Assembly (NCBI GenBank): GCA_003486945.1
Contig: DNFL01000143.1
Span: forward strand, 1 to 13,450
DNA length: 13,450 nt
Reading direction: 5' to 3'
Origin: Hyphomonas sp.
GTDB taxonomy: Bacteria > Pseudomonadota > Alphaproteobacteria > Caulobacterales > Hyphomonadaceae
Shown here: positions 1 to 7,567 of the stretch, one piece after another
Numbering within the stretch: position 1 is the stretch's first letter
Layout: each line of letters starts with the position of its first letter
Notes under the pieces: model-generated
Seen by the model: only the letters and a program-made list of their open reading frames with translations
The model's database searches: none
What the model was told of the DNA's origin: nothing
Position numbers and translations under genes: made by a program

Positions 1-14
1 GAACCGAAGTCCGA

Positions 15-89
15 TGGTGCCACCTGAGAGAATTGAACTCTCGACCTCATCATTACCAATGATGCGCTCTACCCCTGAGCTAAGGCGGC
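15..89 (-). tRNA. tRNA-Thr (anticodon GGT)
   Basis: Read on the minus strand this folds into a complete cloverleaf. The acceptor stem is GCCGCCT/AGGTGGC (one G-T pair). The D-arm contains TAGCTCAGGGGTAGAGC, the anticodon stem is CATCA/TGATG around the loop TTGGTAA, and the T-arm contains GTTCAATTC. The anticodon GGT decodes the threonine codons ACC and ACU. The discriminator A and a genome-encoded CCA end are both present. Identity follows directly from the fold and anticodon. It lies next to the murA cluster and is transcribed away from it. Confidence 0.96.
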
Positions 90-109
90 ATTGCCGGATC
101 GGTCCCGGG

Positions 110-136
110 GCTTTAGCCTAAGCCTTCCCCCGTGAA
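110..136 (-). promoter_or_regulatory. Caulobacter-type promoter of tRNA-Thr
   Basis: On the minus strand a TTCACGG element (130-136) is followed by a 12-base spacer and GCTAAAGC (110-117). This matches the housekeeping-promoter consensus described for Caulobacter crescentus, TTGACGS-N10-14-GCTANAWC, at most positions. The -10 element ends 20 bases before the mature tRNA 5' end, which leaves a short leader. On the opposite strand TTGCCGG (91-97) also sits 12 bases before the GCTTTAGC form of the same element, so the site might work in both directions. That second reading is weaker. Confidence 0.5.
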
Positions 137-157
137 AAGACCGTTTTGCCGCTCAAT

Positions 158-292
158 ATGACACAGAAGCCCCCGACCCCTGAACAGGCCGAACGCGACG
201 CCCGCCGGGCCGAGGCGCTGCGGGCGAACCTCCGTCGCCGCAAGGCTGCCTCACGCAAGGACGCTTCGCCAGGCGCCGAGAAGAAAAGCTGA
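158..292 (+). CDS. Small conserved Arg/Lys/Ala-rich protein (44 aa)
   Basis: The frame from ATG 158 encodes 44 residues beginning MTQKPPTPEQAERDARRAEA, followed by an LRANLRRRK stretch and a Lys-rich tail. It is very basic, with no Cys and no membrane segment, and is probably one charged helix. I recall small proteins starting with a TPEQAERR-like motif and ending in a basic NLRRRK segment immediately upstream of murA in many Alphaproteobacteria, so both sequence and position support a real gene. The function is unknown; nucleic-acid binding would suit the charge but is only a guess. There is no good ribosome-binding site. It may share the divergent promoter region with tRNA-Thr. Confidence 0.7.
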   Translation: MTQKPPTPEQAERDARRAEALRANLRRRKAASRKDASPGAEKKS

Positions 293-464
293 GCCGAGGA
301 AGCCCATCTGCACAGTTTGACCGGAAAACCCGCCACGGTCTCGCCTGACAGGACAGGGTTCCGGCGAATGCAGCTGGAGTTAATTGCGCTCAGGCGTGAA
401 CCTTTTGAGACCCTTGGCCGACTTCAGGAGAAACACGTCGATTTGTCGCGCGCAGGAGCCGATC

Positions 465-1670
465 ATGGTGCTGAAACTGGCAGGGCAAGACTACTTGCGC
501 GCGCCGCATGGCGTCCTTTCCGCCGCTCTGGCCGCCGGGCCGATGGCCGAAACCAACATCTATGTGTTCGGCCGCGTCAGTCTGGTGCTCAGCTATGCCG
601 GCATTACGGAGTTCCTGAAGGATGCTGACCGTTTCACGGTCGATGCACGCAAGGCCGGGCATTCTTCCGCTTTCGGCATGCGGTTTCTGCCGAAGTCGAT
701 GCAGATCCTGGCGGAAAACCTGCTGACGCTCGATGAACCGGACCATACGCGGCTCCGGCGCCTGTCAGATGCCCCGTTCCGCAAGCTGTCGATAGACGCC
801 CTGAGGCCGCGCATCGAAGCGCAATGTGCGGCGCTGCTGGCAGACATGGAGCGATCCGGCAACCGGGATCTGGTCACGGGCCTCTGCCGGCCTTTGCCGT
901 TGCAAGTTATCTGCGATCTGCTCGGTCTGTCCGGCCATCGCCGGGAAGCTCTGACGAAAGTGTTCGCGGGCATGTCCGGCGGCAGTACGATCGAGATACT
1001 TCGGTTGTTGATGAAGACAGGCTGGGTGCAGGACGAGTTCCGCAAGGAGTTCGCAGACGTACGTGCCGCGCCCCGGGCCGGGCTGATCACGGAACTGGTC
1101 CATGCCCAGGCCGATGGCGGGCGAATGAGCGAAGACGAACTGATCGCCATGGTTTTTATCCTGTTCGCGGCCGGTCACGAGACGACCACACATTTCATCT
1201 CCTCGACCGTATGGACCCTTCTCAACGAAAGGGGCCTGCGCGATCTGGTGGCGGCCATGGATGAGGATGCGCAGGCGACGGCTGTCGACGAATTCATGCG
1301 CTTTTGCGGACCGGTCCAGTTCACCAAGCCCCGCTACCCCCGCGAGGACACCGAATTTCTCGGGGTGGCGCTCAGGCGCGGTAAGCCGGTTTGCGCGGCC
1401 CTCGCTGCAGGCAATCTCGATCCCGCTGCGTTCAATGCGCCCCTGACCCTCGACCTCGCCCGCCGCCCGAACCGGCATCTCGGGTGGGGGTGGGGCCCGC
1501 ATCTTTGCCTCGGTCTGCATCTTGCCAAGGCAGAATGCGAGATTGCAGTCCGCCAGCTGCTGGCGAAATGGCCGGGCGTGCAGATCGACGGAGACCCGAT
1601 GAAGCTGCCCTGGAGCCGGCGCCAGGGCGTGAGAGGTCTCGTGGCCTTGCCACTGACACTGAAATCCTGA
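465..1670 (+). CDS. Cytochrome P450 (401 aa)
   Basis: A bacterial class-I-type soluble P450, a heme-thiolate monooxygenase. Diagnostic features are the I-helix oxygen-activation motif AGHETT at residues 236-241, the K-helix ExxR as EFMR at 276-279, a PERF-region NLDPAAF stretch, and the heme loop [10 protein letters not shown] with the thiolate ligand Cys348. The aromatic residue seven before the Cys, usually Phe, is Trp341 here. The start is chosen at ATG 465 because AGGAG (454-458) lies at ideal distance and 401 residues is the usual length of the family. An earlier TTG at 384 has no such site and would add an unlikely N-terminus. There is no transmembrane anchor. No ferredoxin or reductase gene is adjacent, so electron partners must come from elsewhere. 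The substrate cannot be inferred. The gene sits inside the otherwise housekeeping murA neighbourhood. Confidence 0.93.
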   Translation: MVLKLAGQDYLRAPHGVLSAALAAGPMAETNIYVFGRVSLVLSYAGITEFLKDADRFTVDARKAGHSSAFGMRFLPKSMQILAENLLTLDEPDHTRLRRLSDAPFRKLSIDALRPRIEAQCAALLADMERSGNRDLVTGLCRPLPLQVICDLLGLSGHRREALTKVFAGMSGGSTIEILRLLMKTGWVQDEFRKEFADVRAAPRAGLITELVHAQADGGRMSEDELIAMVFILFAAGHETTTHFISSTVWTLLNERGLRDLVAAMDEDAQATAVDEFMRFCGPVQFTKPRYPREDTEFLGVALRRGKPVCAALAAGNLDPAAFNAPLTLDLARRPNRHLGWGWGPHLCLGLHLAKAECEIAVRQLLAKWPGVQIDGDPMKLPWSRRQGVRGLVALPLTLKS

Positions 1671-1689
1671 GACTGCGCACATTCCGGCC

Positions 1690-1717
1690 CTGACAAAGCC
1701 GCGAAGCACAGTATATC
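1690..1717 (+). promoter_or_regulatory. Likely sigma-70 promoter of murA (leaderless)
   Basis: CTGACA (1690-1695) and TATATC (1712-1717) are separated by 16 bases, giving a good -35/-10 pair. Transcription starting 7 to 9 bases after the -10 would begin at about 1724-1726, on or next to the murA ATG at 1726. No Shine-Dalgarno sequence precedes that ATG, which agrees with a leaderless transcript. Confidence 0.45.
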
Positions 1718-1725
1718 TCGCGCCC

Positions 1726-3006
1726 ATGGATCGTCTTCACATCATTGGCGGCAGCCCCCTCAGCGGCCGCATTCCCGTCTCAGGTGCCAAGAACTCGGCT
1801 CTGAAGCTCATGGTCGCTTGCCTGCTGACGGATCAGCCGGTGGAGTTTACCAATGTCCCTAACCTCGCAGACACGCGCTTCCTGGCGCAGCTGCTGGAGA
1901 CCCTCGGTGTCGAAGTCTACTGGCCGAAGGGCTCGTCCACCTGCCACCTGAACGCGGCGGAGCTCAAATCCACCATCGCCCCCTATGACCAGGTGCGGAA
2001 GATGCGGGCGAGCTTTAATGTGCTCGGCCCTCTCGTTGCCCGGTCCGGCCATGCGACCGTGTCGCTTCCCGGCGGCTGCGCCATCGGTGCCCGCCCCGTG
2101 GACCTGCACCTGCAGGCGCTGGAAGCGATGGGCGCCGACCTGCGCGTCGAGCAGGGCTACGTGAAGGCCGCGGCCATCCACGGCCTGAAGGGCGCGCACA
2201 TCAACTTCTCCACGGTCTCCGTCGGCGCCACAGAACACGCCATGCTGGCCGCCACGCTGGCGAAGGGCGAAACGATCCTCGAGAACGCCGCGCGCGAGCC
2301 GGAAATCGAAGACCTTGCCCACTGCCTCAACACAATGGGCGCGAACGTCACCGGCGCCGGCACTTCAGTCATCCGCATCAAGGGTGTCGAGAAACTAAAA
2401 GGCGCGACCTATCCCGTGATGCCGGACCGGATCGAGGCCGGCACCTATGCCATGGCCGCGGCCGCTGCTGGCGGTGATGTCACGCTGGAAGGCGCTCCGG
2501 TCGCCGCGCTCGGCGCGATGATTGCCAAACTGCGCGAGGCGGGCGTCACGGTGGACGCGGACGAAGCCGCCGCAACGATCCGTATACGGCGCAATGGCAC
2601 GCCGCTGAAGGCCGTCTCCCTCTCCACCCAGCCGCACCCCGGCTTCCCGCCAGACCTGCAAGCCCAGTTCATGGCGCTGATGTCGATGGCCGAAGGCACC
2701 AGCATCATCCGCGAGACGATCTTCGAAAACCGCTTCATGCACGCCCCCGAACTCGCGCGCCTCGGCGCCGACATAACGGTGCGCGGGCAGGAGGCTGTGG
2801 TGAAGGGCGTGAAACAACTAACCGGCGCGCCGGTGATGGCCACCGACCTGCGCGCCTCTGTCTCCCTCGTCATCGCCGGCCTCGCCGCCGAAGGCGAAAC
2901 CACCGTCGCCCGCATCTACCACCTCGACCGGGGCTTCGAACGCCTGGAGGAGAAGCTGGGAGCTTGCGGCGCCAAGATCACCCGCAAGTCGGAAGAGGAA
3001 GAGTAA
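1726..3006 (+). CDS. murA: UDP-N-acetylglucosamine 1-carboxyvinyltransferase MurA
   Basis: This enzyme transfers enolpyruvate from phosphoenolpyruvate to UDP-GlcNAc, the first committed cytoplasmic step of peptidoglycan synthesis and the target of fosfomycin. The 426-residue protein has the normal family length. It carries the substrate-binding GAKN motif with Lys22-Asn23, the catalytic loop [11 protein letters not shown] with Cys118 (Cys115 in E. coli), the general-base region [12 protein letters not shown] with Asp310 (Asp305 in E. coli), and the C-terminal [12 protein letters not shown] with Arg406 (Arg397 in E. coli). The Cys form implies normal fosfomycin sensitivity of the enzyme. The two-domain inside-out barrel family is clear throughout. 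No ribosome-binding site is visible before the ATG. A strong hairpin follows the stop. Confidence 0.98.
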   Translation: MDRLHIIGGSPLSGRIPVSGAKNSALKLMVACLLTDQPVEFTNVPNLADTRFLAQLLETLGVEVYWPKGSSTCHLNAAELKSTIAPYDQVRKMRASFNVLGPLVARSGHATVSLPGGCAIGARPVDLHLQALEAMGADLRVEQGYVKAAAIHGLKGAHINFSTVSVGATEHAMLAATLAKGETILENAAREPEIEDLAHCLNTMGANVTGAGTSVIRIKGVEKLKGATYPVMPDRIEAGTYAMAAAAAGGDVTLEGAPVAALGAMIAKLREAGVTVDADEAAATIRIRRNGTPLKAVSLSTQPHPGFPPDLQAQFMALMSMAEGTSIIRETIFENRFMHAPELARLGADITVRGQEAVVKGVKQLTGAPVMATDLRASVSLVIAGLAAEGETTVARIYHLDRGFERLEEKLGACGAKITRKSEEEE

Positions 3007-3014
3007 CCCTGAAG

Positions 3015-3040
3015 CCTCTTCTCCCGTTGGGGAGAAGGGG
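3015..3040 (+). terminator. Hairpin after murA (terminator-like)
   Basis: An 11-bp inverted repeat (3015-3025 with 3030-3040, one G-T pair) closes a GTTG loop just after the murA stop codon. The stem core is CTTCTCCC/GGGAGAAG. It is followed by CTTTCATT rather than a clean T-run, so termination would be imperfect. Similar CTCCC/GGGAG palindromes are frequent intergenic repeats in Alphaproteobacteria, and it may be one of these. Confidence 0.5.
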
Positions 3041-3116
3041 CTTTCATTGGGCGTTGAGCTATCCGCCCGAATGCGGCATTGAACCGATCAGACCCGTACC
3101 CGCCTGAAAGTGCCCC

Positions 3117-3572
3117 ATGACCGACCCCAAACCCCTGCGCCTGTTCACCGAAGAGGCGGAAGATCTGAAGATCATTGCCTCGGCCGTGCAGGATGCGGTC
3201 GTGAAGGCGGGCAATCTGAAATACGAGCAGAAGAAGCGCCGCTTCGGGCTGGAGCTGAACCGCTACCGCTGGGAAACCGCGCCCACCCGTAAGGGCCAGC
3301 AGGGCGAGCGTGTGCGTGCGCTGCTCGCCTTCGACGGCGTGCTGAACGTGAAGACGCGCGCTATCACCAAGGCGGATCCCGAACTGATCCTCTCGCTGCT
3401 GAGCGTTGAGTTCACGCCGGACGCAGAGCCCCCCGGCGGCAAGATCACGCTGCTTTTTGCGGGCGATGGCGAGATCGAGCTGACGGTCGAAGCGCTCGAC
3501 TCCTCCCTGATCGACAGTGATTACATCTGGCCCACCCGCCACGTGCCGAGCCACGAGCGCAGGAAGCGGTAA
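3117..3572 (+). CDS. DUF2948 family protein (151 aa)
   Basis: I recognise this as the DUF2948 family, an uncharacterised alphaproteobacterial family usually coded just after murA. The N-terminal pattern LRLFTEEAEDLKIIASAVQDAVV and the following KRRFGLELNRYRWE are typical. It has a predicted soluble alpha/beta composition, with no signal peptide or membrane segment and no catalytic motif that I can identify. The start at ATG 3117 gives the expected N-terminus; there is no convincing Shine-Dalgarno sequence. Conserved placement between murA and hisD is suggestive of a housekeeping role, but no function is established. It ends 3 bases from the end of the convergent VOC gene. Confidence 0.9.
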   Translation: MTDPKPLRLFTEEAEDLKIIASAVQDAVVKAGNLKYEQKKRRFGLELNRYRWETAPTRKGQQGERVRALLAFDGVLNVKTRAITKADPELILSLLSVEFTPDAEPPGGKITLLFAGDGEIELTVEALDSSLIDSDYIWPTRHVPSHERRKR

Positions 3573-3575
3573 GCA

Positions 3576-3959
3576 CTACCCTTTCGAAGAGTGACACACC
3601 GCCTGCAGCTTGTTGCCGTCGGGGTCGCGCACATAGGCGCCATAGTAGTTGGGATGATAGTGCGGGCGCAGGCCCGGGGCGCCTTCGTCTGACCCGCCAT
3701 TCGCCAGCGCAGCGGCGTGGAAGGCATCGACTGCGGCGCGGTCCTTCGCAAGGAAGGCGACATGGGTGCCATTGCCGTATGTGGCCGGATTTCCGTCGAA
3801 GGTTTTGCCGATGAAGATTTTCGGGCCGGTGGCCGTGCCGAAGGAAATGCGATCATCCCGCTCGTAGAACACCGGAAGGTCCAGCGTCTTCGCCACCGCG
3901 CGCCAGAACTGCTCCGACTTCACAAAGTCATTCGTGCCGAGGGTGACATGGCTGAACAT
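3576..3959 (-). CDS. VOC (glyoxalase/bleomycin-resistance fold) family protein
   Basis: A 127-residue single-domain vicinal-oxygen-chelate protein. The first beta strand FSHVTLGTND carries His4, a second candidate metal ligand is His66 in GTHVAFLA, and the C-terminal YVRDPDGNKLQAVCH is the classic closing strand. The last metal ligand, normally Glu at this strand, is replaced by Gln119 (LQAV). No Glu is evident at the usual middle position either, so the metal site may be altered or lost and the reaction cannot be named. Start: AAGGAGA lies 5-6 bases before the ATG on the minus strand. It is convergent with the DUF2948 gene and divergent from hisD. It is probably cytoplasmic, acting as a dimer as the family does. 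Confidence 0.9.
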   Translation of the reverse strand: MFSHVTLGTNDFVKSEQFWRAVAKTLDLPVFYERDDRISFGTATGPKIFIGKTFDGNPATYGNGTHVAFLAKDRAAVDAFHAAALANGGSDEGAPGLRPHYHPNYYGAYVRDPDGNKLQAVCHSSKG

Positions 3960-4027
3960 GGCCGGTCTCCTTTTTGGGGAGGGTAGGGGCGGGGCACGGC
4001 GCAGTGCAAGCTGGAATCTGGCAGGCC

Positions 4028-4062
4028 CTCACCTCCCGTGCCCAAAGGGCGTGAGAGGTGAG
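4028..4062. promoter_or_regulatory. Long hairpin in the VOC-hisD divergent region
   Basis: CTCACCT (4028-4034) pairs with AGGTGAG (4056-4062). Inside it GCCC (4040-4043) pairs with GGGC (4047-4050) around AAA. The hairpin lies about 90 bases before hisD and 70 before the VOC start. It could be a leader structure, an operator or a dispersed repeat. No leader peptide rich in His codons was found, so classical his attenuation is not supported. Confidence 0.3.
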
Positions 4063-4149
4063 CGGGCAATCCCCTCCATCCCCGTCTTGCCAGCCGGAGC
4101 CGCCCGGTCCATGTAGCGGGGTTCCGGAAACCCTGAGACCATCGCCCCC

Positions 4150-5460
4150 ATGGCCCGCCATTTTGACGCCACCAAGCCTCAGTTCGATGAGGTGCTGACC
4201 CGTTTCCTCGCCGAGGATCGCGGGGCCGGCGAAGACGTGTTCGGCGTGGTGCGCGATATCCTGGCGGATGTGAAGGCGCGCGGCGGCGCGGCGGTGGCCG
4301 ACCAGACTGCAAAGTTCGACGGGCTGCAGGTCGACCCCTCGACGCTGCAATCCGACAATGTGAACCTCCACGCGCTCGCCGCAGACTGCCCGGCAGACCT
4401 GCGCGCAGCCATCGATTTCGCGCATGATCGCATCGCCGCCTATCACGGCGCCCAGCGCCCGGCGGACCACCGCTTCACCGATGACAGCGGCATCGAACTC
4501 GGCTGGCGCTGGACCGCTCTCGACTCCGTCGGCGTCTATGTGCCTGGCGGGCGGGCGAGCTATCCGTCCTCCGTGCTGATGAACATCGTGCCGGCCCGCA
4601 TCGCGGGCGTGGGCCGCATCGTGATGGTGGCGCCCGCGCCGAAGGGCGAGCTGTCGCCGGCGGTTGCCTATGCCGCGCTGAAAGCGGGCGTGGACGAATT
4701 CTACCCCATCGGCGGCGCGCAGGCCGTAGGCGCGCTGGCTTTCGGGGCAGGGGCGATGAAGCCGGTCGACAAGATCGTCGGGCCGGGCAACGCCTTCGTG
4801 GCCGAAGCCAAGCGTCAGGTGTTCGGCATTGTCGGCATCGATACGATCGCCGGGCCTTCCGAAATCCTCGTCATCGCCGACAGCACCGCCAACCCGGACT
4901 GGGTGGCCGCCGACCTGCTGAGCCAGGCCGAGCATGACCCCTCAAGCCAGTCGATCCTCATCACTGTGGATGAGGCTGTGGGCAAGGCTGTGGATAAGGC
5001 TGTGGAAAACCAGTTGAAGGAGCTGGCGACCGGCGAGCGGGCACGCGAATCCTGGGTCAGCCACGGCGCCATCATCCATGTGCGCGACCGGCTGCAGGCC
5101 GCCGAAGTGGCAAACCGAATTGCGGCGGAGCACCTTGAGCTTTGCGTGGAAGACCCTGACGCGATGCTGCCGCTGATCCGCCATGCGGGCGCGGTCTTCC
5201 TCGGCCACCACACGCCGGAAGCGCTGGGCGATTATGTCACCGGCTCGAACCATGTGTTGCCCACCAGCCGGGCGGCGCGTTTTTCGTCCGGGCTCGGACT
5301 ATATGATTTTCTCAAGCGGATGAGCATCCAGCGGGCAGGCCCGCACGGGCTCAGCGTTCTTGCGCCCGCCGCGCTTCGTCTTGCCGAAGCCGAGCGTCTG
5401 CCGGCGCATGCGCGCTCCGTGTCCATCCGTACGAACCGGGGCGGGAGTGATGGGCAATAA
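4150..5460 (+). CDS. hisD: Histidinol dehydrogenase HisD
   Basis: Catalyses the last two NAD-dependent oxidations of histidine biosynthesis, L-histidinol to L-histidine, in the cytoplasm as a zinc homodimer. The 436-residue length is normal. The zinc and catalytic residues are in place: Gln259 and His262 in SQAEHD, the catalytic pair Glu327-His328 in AAEHLEL, Asp361 in [13 protein letters not shown], and His420 in LPAHARS. The [18 protein letters not shown] signature is intact. Residues 275-286 are coded by three near-identical 12-base units, an insertion-prone spot. No clear ribosome-binding site precedes the ATG. The 3' end overlaps the UPF0262 gene by 11 bases, so the two are translated from one message. 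Confidence 0.98.
   Translation: MARHFDATKPQFDEVLTRFLAEDRGAGEDVFGVVRDILADVKARGGAAVADQTAKFDGLQVDPSTLQSDNVNLHALAADCPADLRAAIDFAHDRIAAYHGAQRPADHRFTDDSGIELGWRWTALDSVGVYVPGGRASYPSSVLMNIVPARIAGVGRIVMVAPAPKGELSPAVAYAALKAGVDEFYPIGGAQAVGALAFGAGAMKPVDKIVGPGNAFVAEAKRQVFGIVGIDTIAGPSEILVIADSTANPDWVAADLLSQAEHDPSSQSILITVDEAVGKAVDKAVENQLKELATGERARESWVSHGAIIHVRDRLQAAEVANRIAAEHLELCVEDPDAMLPLIRHAGAVFLGHHTPEALGDYVTGSNHVLPTSRAARFSSGLGLYDFLKRMSIQRAGPHGLSVLAPAALRLAEAERLPAHARSVSIRTNRGGSDGQ
4972..5007 (+). repeat. Three 12-base tandem units inside hisD
   Basis: Units GAGGCTGTGGGC, AAGGCTGTGGAT and AAGGCTGTGGAA follow each other without gaps and encode [12 protein letters not shown]. The period is a multiple of three, so unit gain or loss keeps the reading frame. 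It lies in a surface helix region away from the active-site residues. Confidence 0.8.
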
Positions 5461-5938
5461 CCGCCTGATCTCCGTCGAGATCGATGAGGAAACGCTCGGT
5501 GCTTCAGGGCCGGACGCCGAACACGAACGGCGCGTGGCGATCTTCGACCTGATCGAGGAGAACAGCTTCGGCGTCGATGGCGTCGAGCGCGGCCCCTATG
5601 TGCTGGCGCTCAGCCAGATGGAGCGCCGGCTGGTCTTCGCCATCCGCGACGAGGCGGGCGAGGAAGTTCACACGTTCATCCTCTCGCTCGGCCCGTTCCG
5701 GGGCGTGATCCGCGATTATTTCATGATTTGCGACAGCTATTACGAAGCCATCCGTACACAGACGCCGCACCAGATCGAAGCCATCGACATGGCGCGGCGC
5801 GGCATCCACAATGAAGGCTCCGAACTGCTGAAAGAGCGTCTGGAAGGCAAGGTCACGATTGATCACCTGACCGCGCGGCGCTTGTTCACGCTGATCTGCG
5901 CCCTGCATGCCGGCCAGGGCCGCGCACCAGGAACCTGA
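5450..5938 (+). CDS. UPF0262 family protein (162 aa)
   Basis: This uncharacterised alphaproteobacterial family typically lies directly after hisD. The start is set at ATG 5450 ([17 protein letters not shown]), which gives the family's usual length of about 160 residues. An upstream in-frame ATG at 5360 lies deep inside hisD and would add 30 unrelated residues. The start overlaps the hisD 3' end by 11 bases, implying translational coupling; GGGAG lies just upstream. Recognisable stretches are the acidic LIEENSF region and the C-terminal [14 protein letters not shown]. There is no signal peptide or membrane span, and no known activity. The stop codon abuts the ribosome-binding site of the downstream lipoprotein gene. 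Confidence 0.93.
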   Translation: MGNNRLISVEIDEETLGASGPDAEHERRVAIFDLIEENSFGVDGVERGPYVLALSQMERRLVFAIRDEAGEEVHTFILSLGPFRGVIRDYFMICDSYYEAIRTQTPHQIEAIDMARRGIHNEGSELLKERLEGKVTIDHLTARRLFTLICALHAGQGRAPGT

Positions 5939-5949
5939 AGGAGGCCGAA

Positions 5950-6519
5950 ATGCTCCGTCTGCCGATCATCCTTCTGGCCGCCGCGCTCGCCGCCTGCGGC
6001 GCGGAGCGAGATCACACACCCGCGCTGCAACAGACCGCGCCCGCGGAAGCAGCGCCGGCTCCGGCGGAGGATCAGCCGCTGATGGAAGTCCCGTCGCGCG
6101 GGCTAGAACTCATGGACACGGAAACCGGCCTGACGGCAATTGATATCGGCCCGCAGGATGATGTCTCCGGCGTCTCGCCGCCGAAATTCGCGCTGCATTG
6201 CCATACGGCGGAAAAGACATTGGAAGTCGCCGCCCCCGCGCGCCAGCTTGGCGCCTATGCGGTGCCGGGTCCTGCGAGTTTTGTCGCCTCTGGCCAGTCA
6301 TTTTACGGCGAGGCCGTTCTGGCGACCGGCGATTCCACCGAGATGCGCATGACACTCGCCCTGACACCTGAACTCATAGCGGCTGTGGCGACCACCTATT
6401 CGGTTCGCCTCGTGATTGGCGACGGCTTCGCGGAATCAAACACCGATACCAACGGCGTGTTCCCGGGCTTCGCAGGCCAGTGCAGCCTGCAATCCGGCGT
6501 GCCGCTGCCGCCGCGCTGA
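5950..6519 (+). CDS. Predicted lipoprotein of unknown function (189 aa)
   Basis: The N-terminus has Leu-rich signal residues followed by the lipobox LAAC with the acylated Cys16. Gly follows the Cys, so by the Lol rule it should go to the outer membrane. A Pro/Ala/Glu-rich linker covers roughly residues 24-45. The remainder looks like a compact periplasmic beta-rich domain with two Cys (in LHCHTAEK and GQCSLQSG) that could form a disulfide. I do not recognise a named family. AAGGAGG at 5938-5944, overlapping the UPF0262 stop, is an excellent ribosome-binding site and couples it to the hisD-UPF0262 operon. This is the first gene of the accessory block before infA. Confidence 0.82.
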   Translation: MLRLPIILLAAALAACGAERDHTPALQQTAPAEAAPAPAEDQPLMEVPSRGLELMDTETGLTAIDIGPQDDVSGVSPPKFALHCHTAEKTLEVAAPARQLGAYAVPGPASFVASGQSFYGEAVLATGDSTEMRMTLALTPELIAAVATTYSVRLVIGDGFAESNTDTNGVFPGFAGQCSLQSGVPLPPR

Positions 6520-6563
6520 CTGTCAAAAATTCTCAAAGGCCGCGAAACACCCAGCTATCCGAA

Positions 6564-6628
6564 GATACCTGCGCAGGCAGGAGTATCCAGCGCGGGGAAA
6601 GACTGGACCCCGAGCCTTCGCAGGGGTC
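6564..6628. repeat. Palindromic intergenic repeat (two hairpins)
   Basis: Between the convergent lipoprotein and desaturase genes there are two hairpins. The first is CCTGC/GCAGG around GCAG, flanked by ATA/TAT. The second is GACCCC/GGGGTC (6606-6611 with 6623-6628) around an 11-base loop. They are separated by a TATCCAG...GACTGGA stretch. The composition resembles the dispersed extragenic palindromes common in Caulobacterales and Sphingomonadales genomes. It could also act as a bidirectional terminator, but no T-run follows. Confidence 0.45.
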
Positions 6629-6706
6629 TGCGGCGGGATGCTTGAATTGACTTGCGGGTCACTTGATTCCCGCCGGCTGACTCTACAAGCCCGCTCAATC
6701 GTCCGC

Positions 6707-7567
6707 CTAAAGATCATCCATCCGGCAGCCGCGCGCTTCCAGAACGTCGCGCATCTCCCAATAGGCGCGCGGGGTGCGCATCAGCGGGATGCGGGGATGA
6801 AGGTGGTGGACGATATGGTATTGCATGCCCATCGACAGCACATTGCCGACTGCCGAACGGAAGCTGCGCGTGTCCTTGTAACGGCCCTGATCCATACCGG
6901 GATTGTGCGGCGCCCAGCTGAGAAAGTGGCGGATGTAGATCAGGCCGAAATGCCTCGGCAGGAACCAGAGCAGCGCCGCTTCGAGCGCGAAGCCGGTCCA
7001 GCAGAGCGTGATCATGATGGCGTAGTAAGCAAGCTCATAGGCAACCGCATCGAGCATCACTTCCGGCCGCCCGATACGCTTCAGCGTCTCGCCGTAGGCA
7101 TCACTCTTGCCGCCGGGCTGCTGTTGCTGGATCGTCTGCCAGGCAGATTGCAATGCAGTGTCCGCATGTGTGCCGTAATCGGGATCCAGTTCCGGATGGT
7201 TGGCGTGCTTGTGATGCTCAAGATGCGTCAGGCGCGCCACGCGGTAGGGTAGCAGCAGGGGTAGCGTCGAGAGGTGGCCGACGAGTTGGTTCAGCCAACG
7301 CAGCTTCGAGCCCGGCCGGGCGATGATGTCGTGCTGCGCCTCATGGCTCGGCAGGTAGCTGAGCGCGAGGTTGGCGCAGGCGATGGGGAAAGCGGCCCAC
7401 AGCGGCAGGATGTCGAGCATCGTCAGCGGCCAGAGGCTGAGCCAGCAGGCAAGGTTCAGGAAGGCCCAGAGGACGGAGCCCCACGGGAACCGGTCAATGT
7501 GGCGCGCGGCGATCTCGCGCTCGCGCGTGATCAGGTCACGGTCGGAAAGGGCGTGCGCGCCGTCCAT
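6707..7567 (-). CDS. Fatty acid desaturase family membrane di-iron enzyme (286 aa)
   Basis: An integral membrane non-heme di-iron oxidase of the fatty acid desaturase/hydroxylase superfamily. The three histidine boxes are HEAQH (residues 75-79), HLEHH (115-119) and HIVHH (251-255), the last followed by LHPRIP. Hydrophobic hairpins lie at about 33-70 and 175-215, giving a four-helix topology. The start is ATG 7567, whose A is shared with the TGA of the upstream 71-residue gene (TGATG). A further in-frame start at 7606 would lie inside that gene. Substrate is uncertain: acyl chains are the default, but carotenoid ketolase or hydroxylase relatives share these boxes. The tight coupling to a small membrane protein suggests they work together. 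It is probably controlled by the palindrome before that gene. Confidence 0.9.
   Translation of the reverse strand: MDGAHALSDRDLITREREIAARHIDRFPWGSVLWAFLNLACWLSLWPLTMLDILPLWAAFPIACANLALSYLPSHEAQHDIIARPGSKLRWLNQLVGHLSTLPLLLPYRVARLTHLEHHKHANHPELDPDYGTHADTALQSAWQTIQQQQPGGKSDAYGETLKRIGRPEVMLDAVAYELAYYAIMITLCWTGFALEAALLWFLPRHFGLIYIRHFLSWAPHNPGMDQGRYKDTRSFRSAVGNVLSMGMQYHIVHHLHPRIPLMRTPRAYWEMRDVLEARGCRMDDL

Noticed and set aside
384..464. Upstream TTG start for the P450 adding 27 residues
   Set aside because: No ribosome-binding site, unrelated N-terminal residues, and ATG 465 has AGGAG at the right distance with the normal family length.
765..1727. Long open frame on the minus strand across the P450 gene
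   Set aside because: It is antisense to a gene with clear P450 motifs, and its Arg/Gly/Gln-rich composition is typical of an empty frame in GC-rich DNA.
3928..4935. 335-codon open frame antisense to hisD
   Set aside because: It overlaps verified hisD active-site coding, with no recognisable domain, and its His/Arg/Gly-rich composition is a shadow signature.
6416..7252. 278-codon plus-strand frame across the lipoprotein end and desaturase
   Set aside because: It is antisense to the three histidine boxes of the desaturase, with no domain and no ribosome-binding site.
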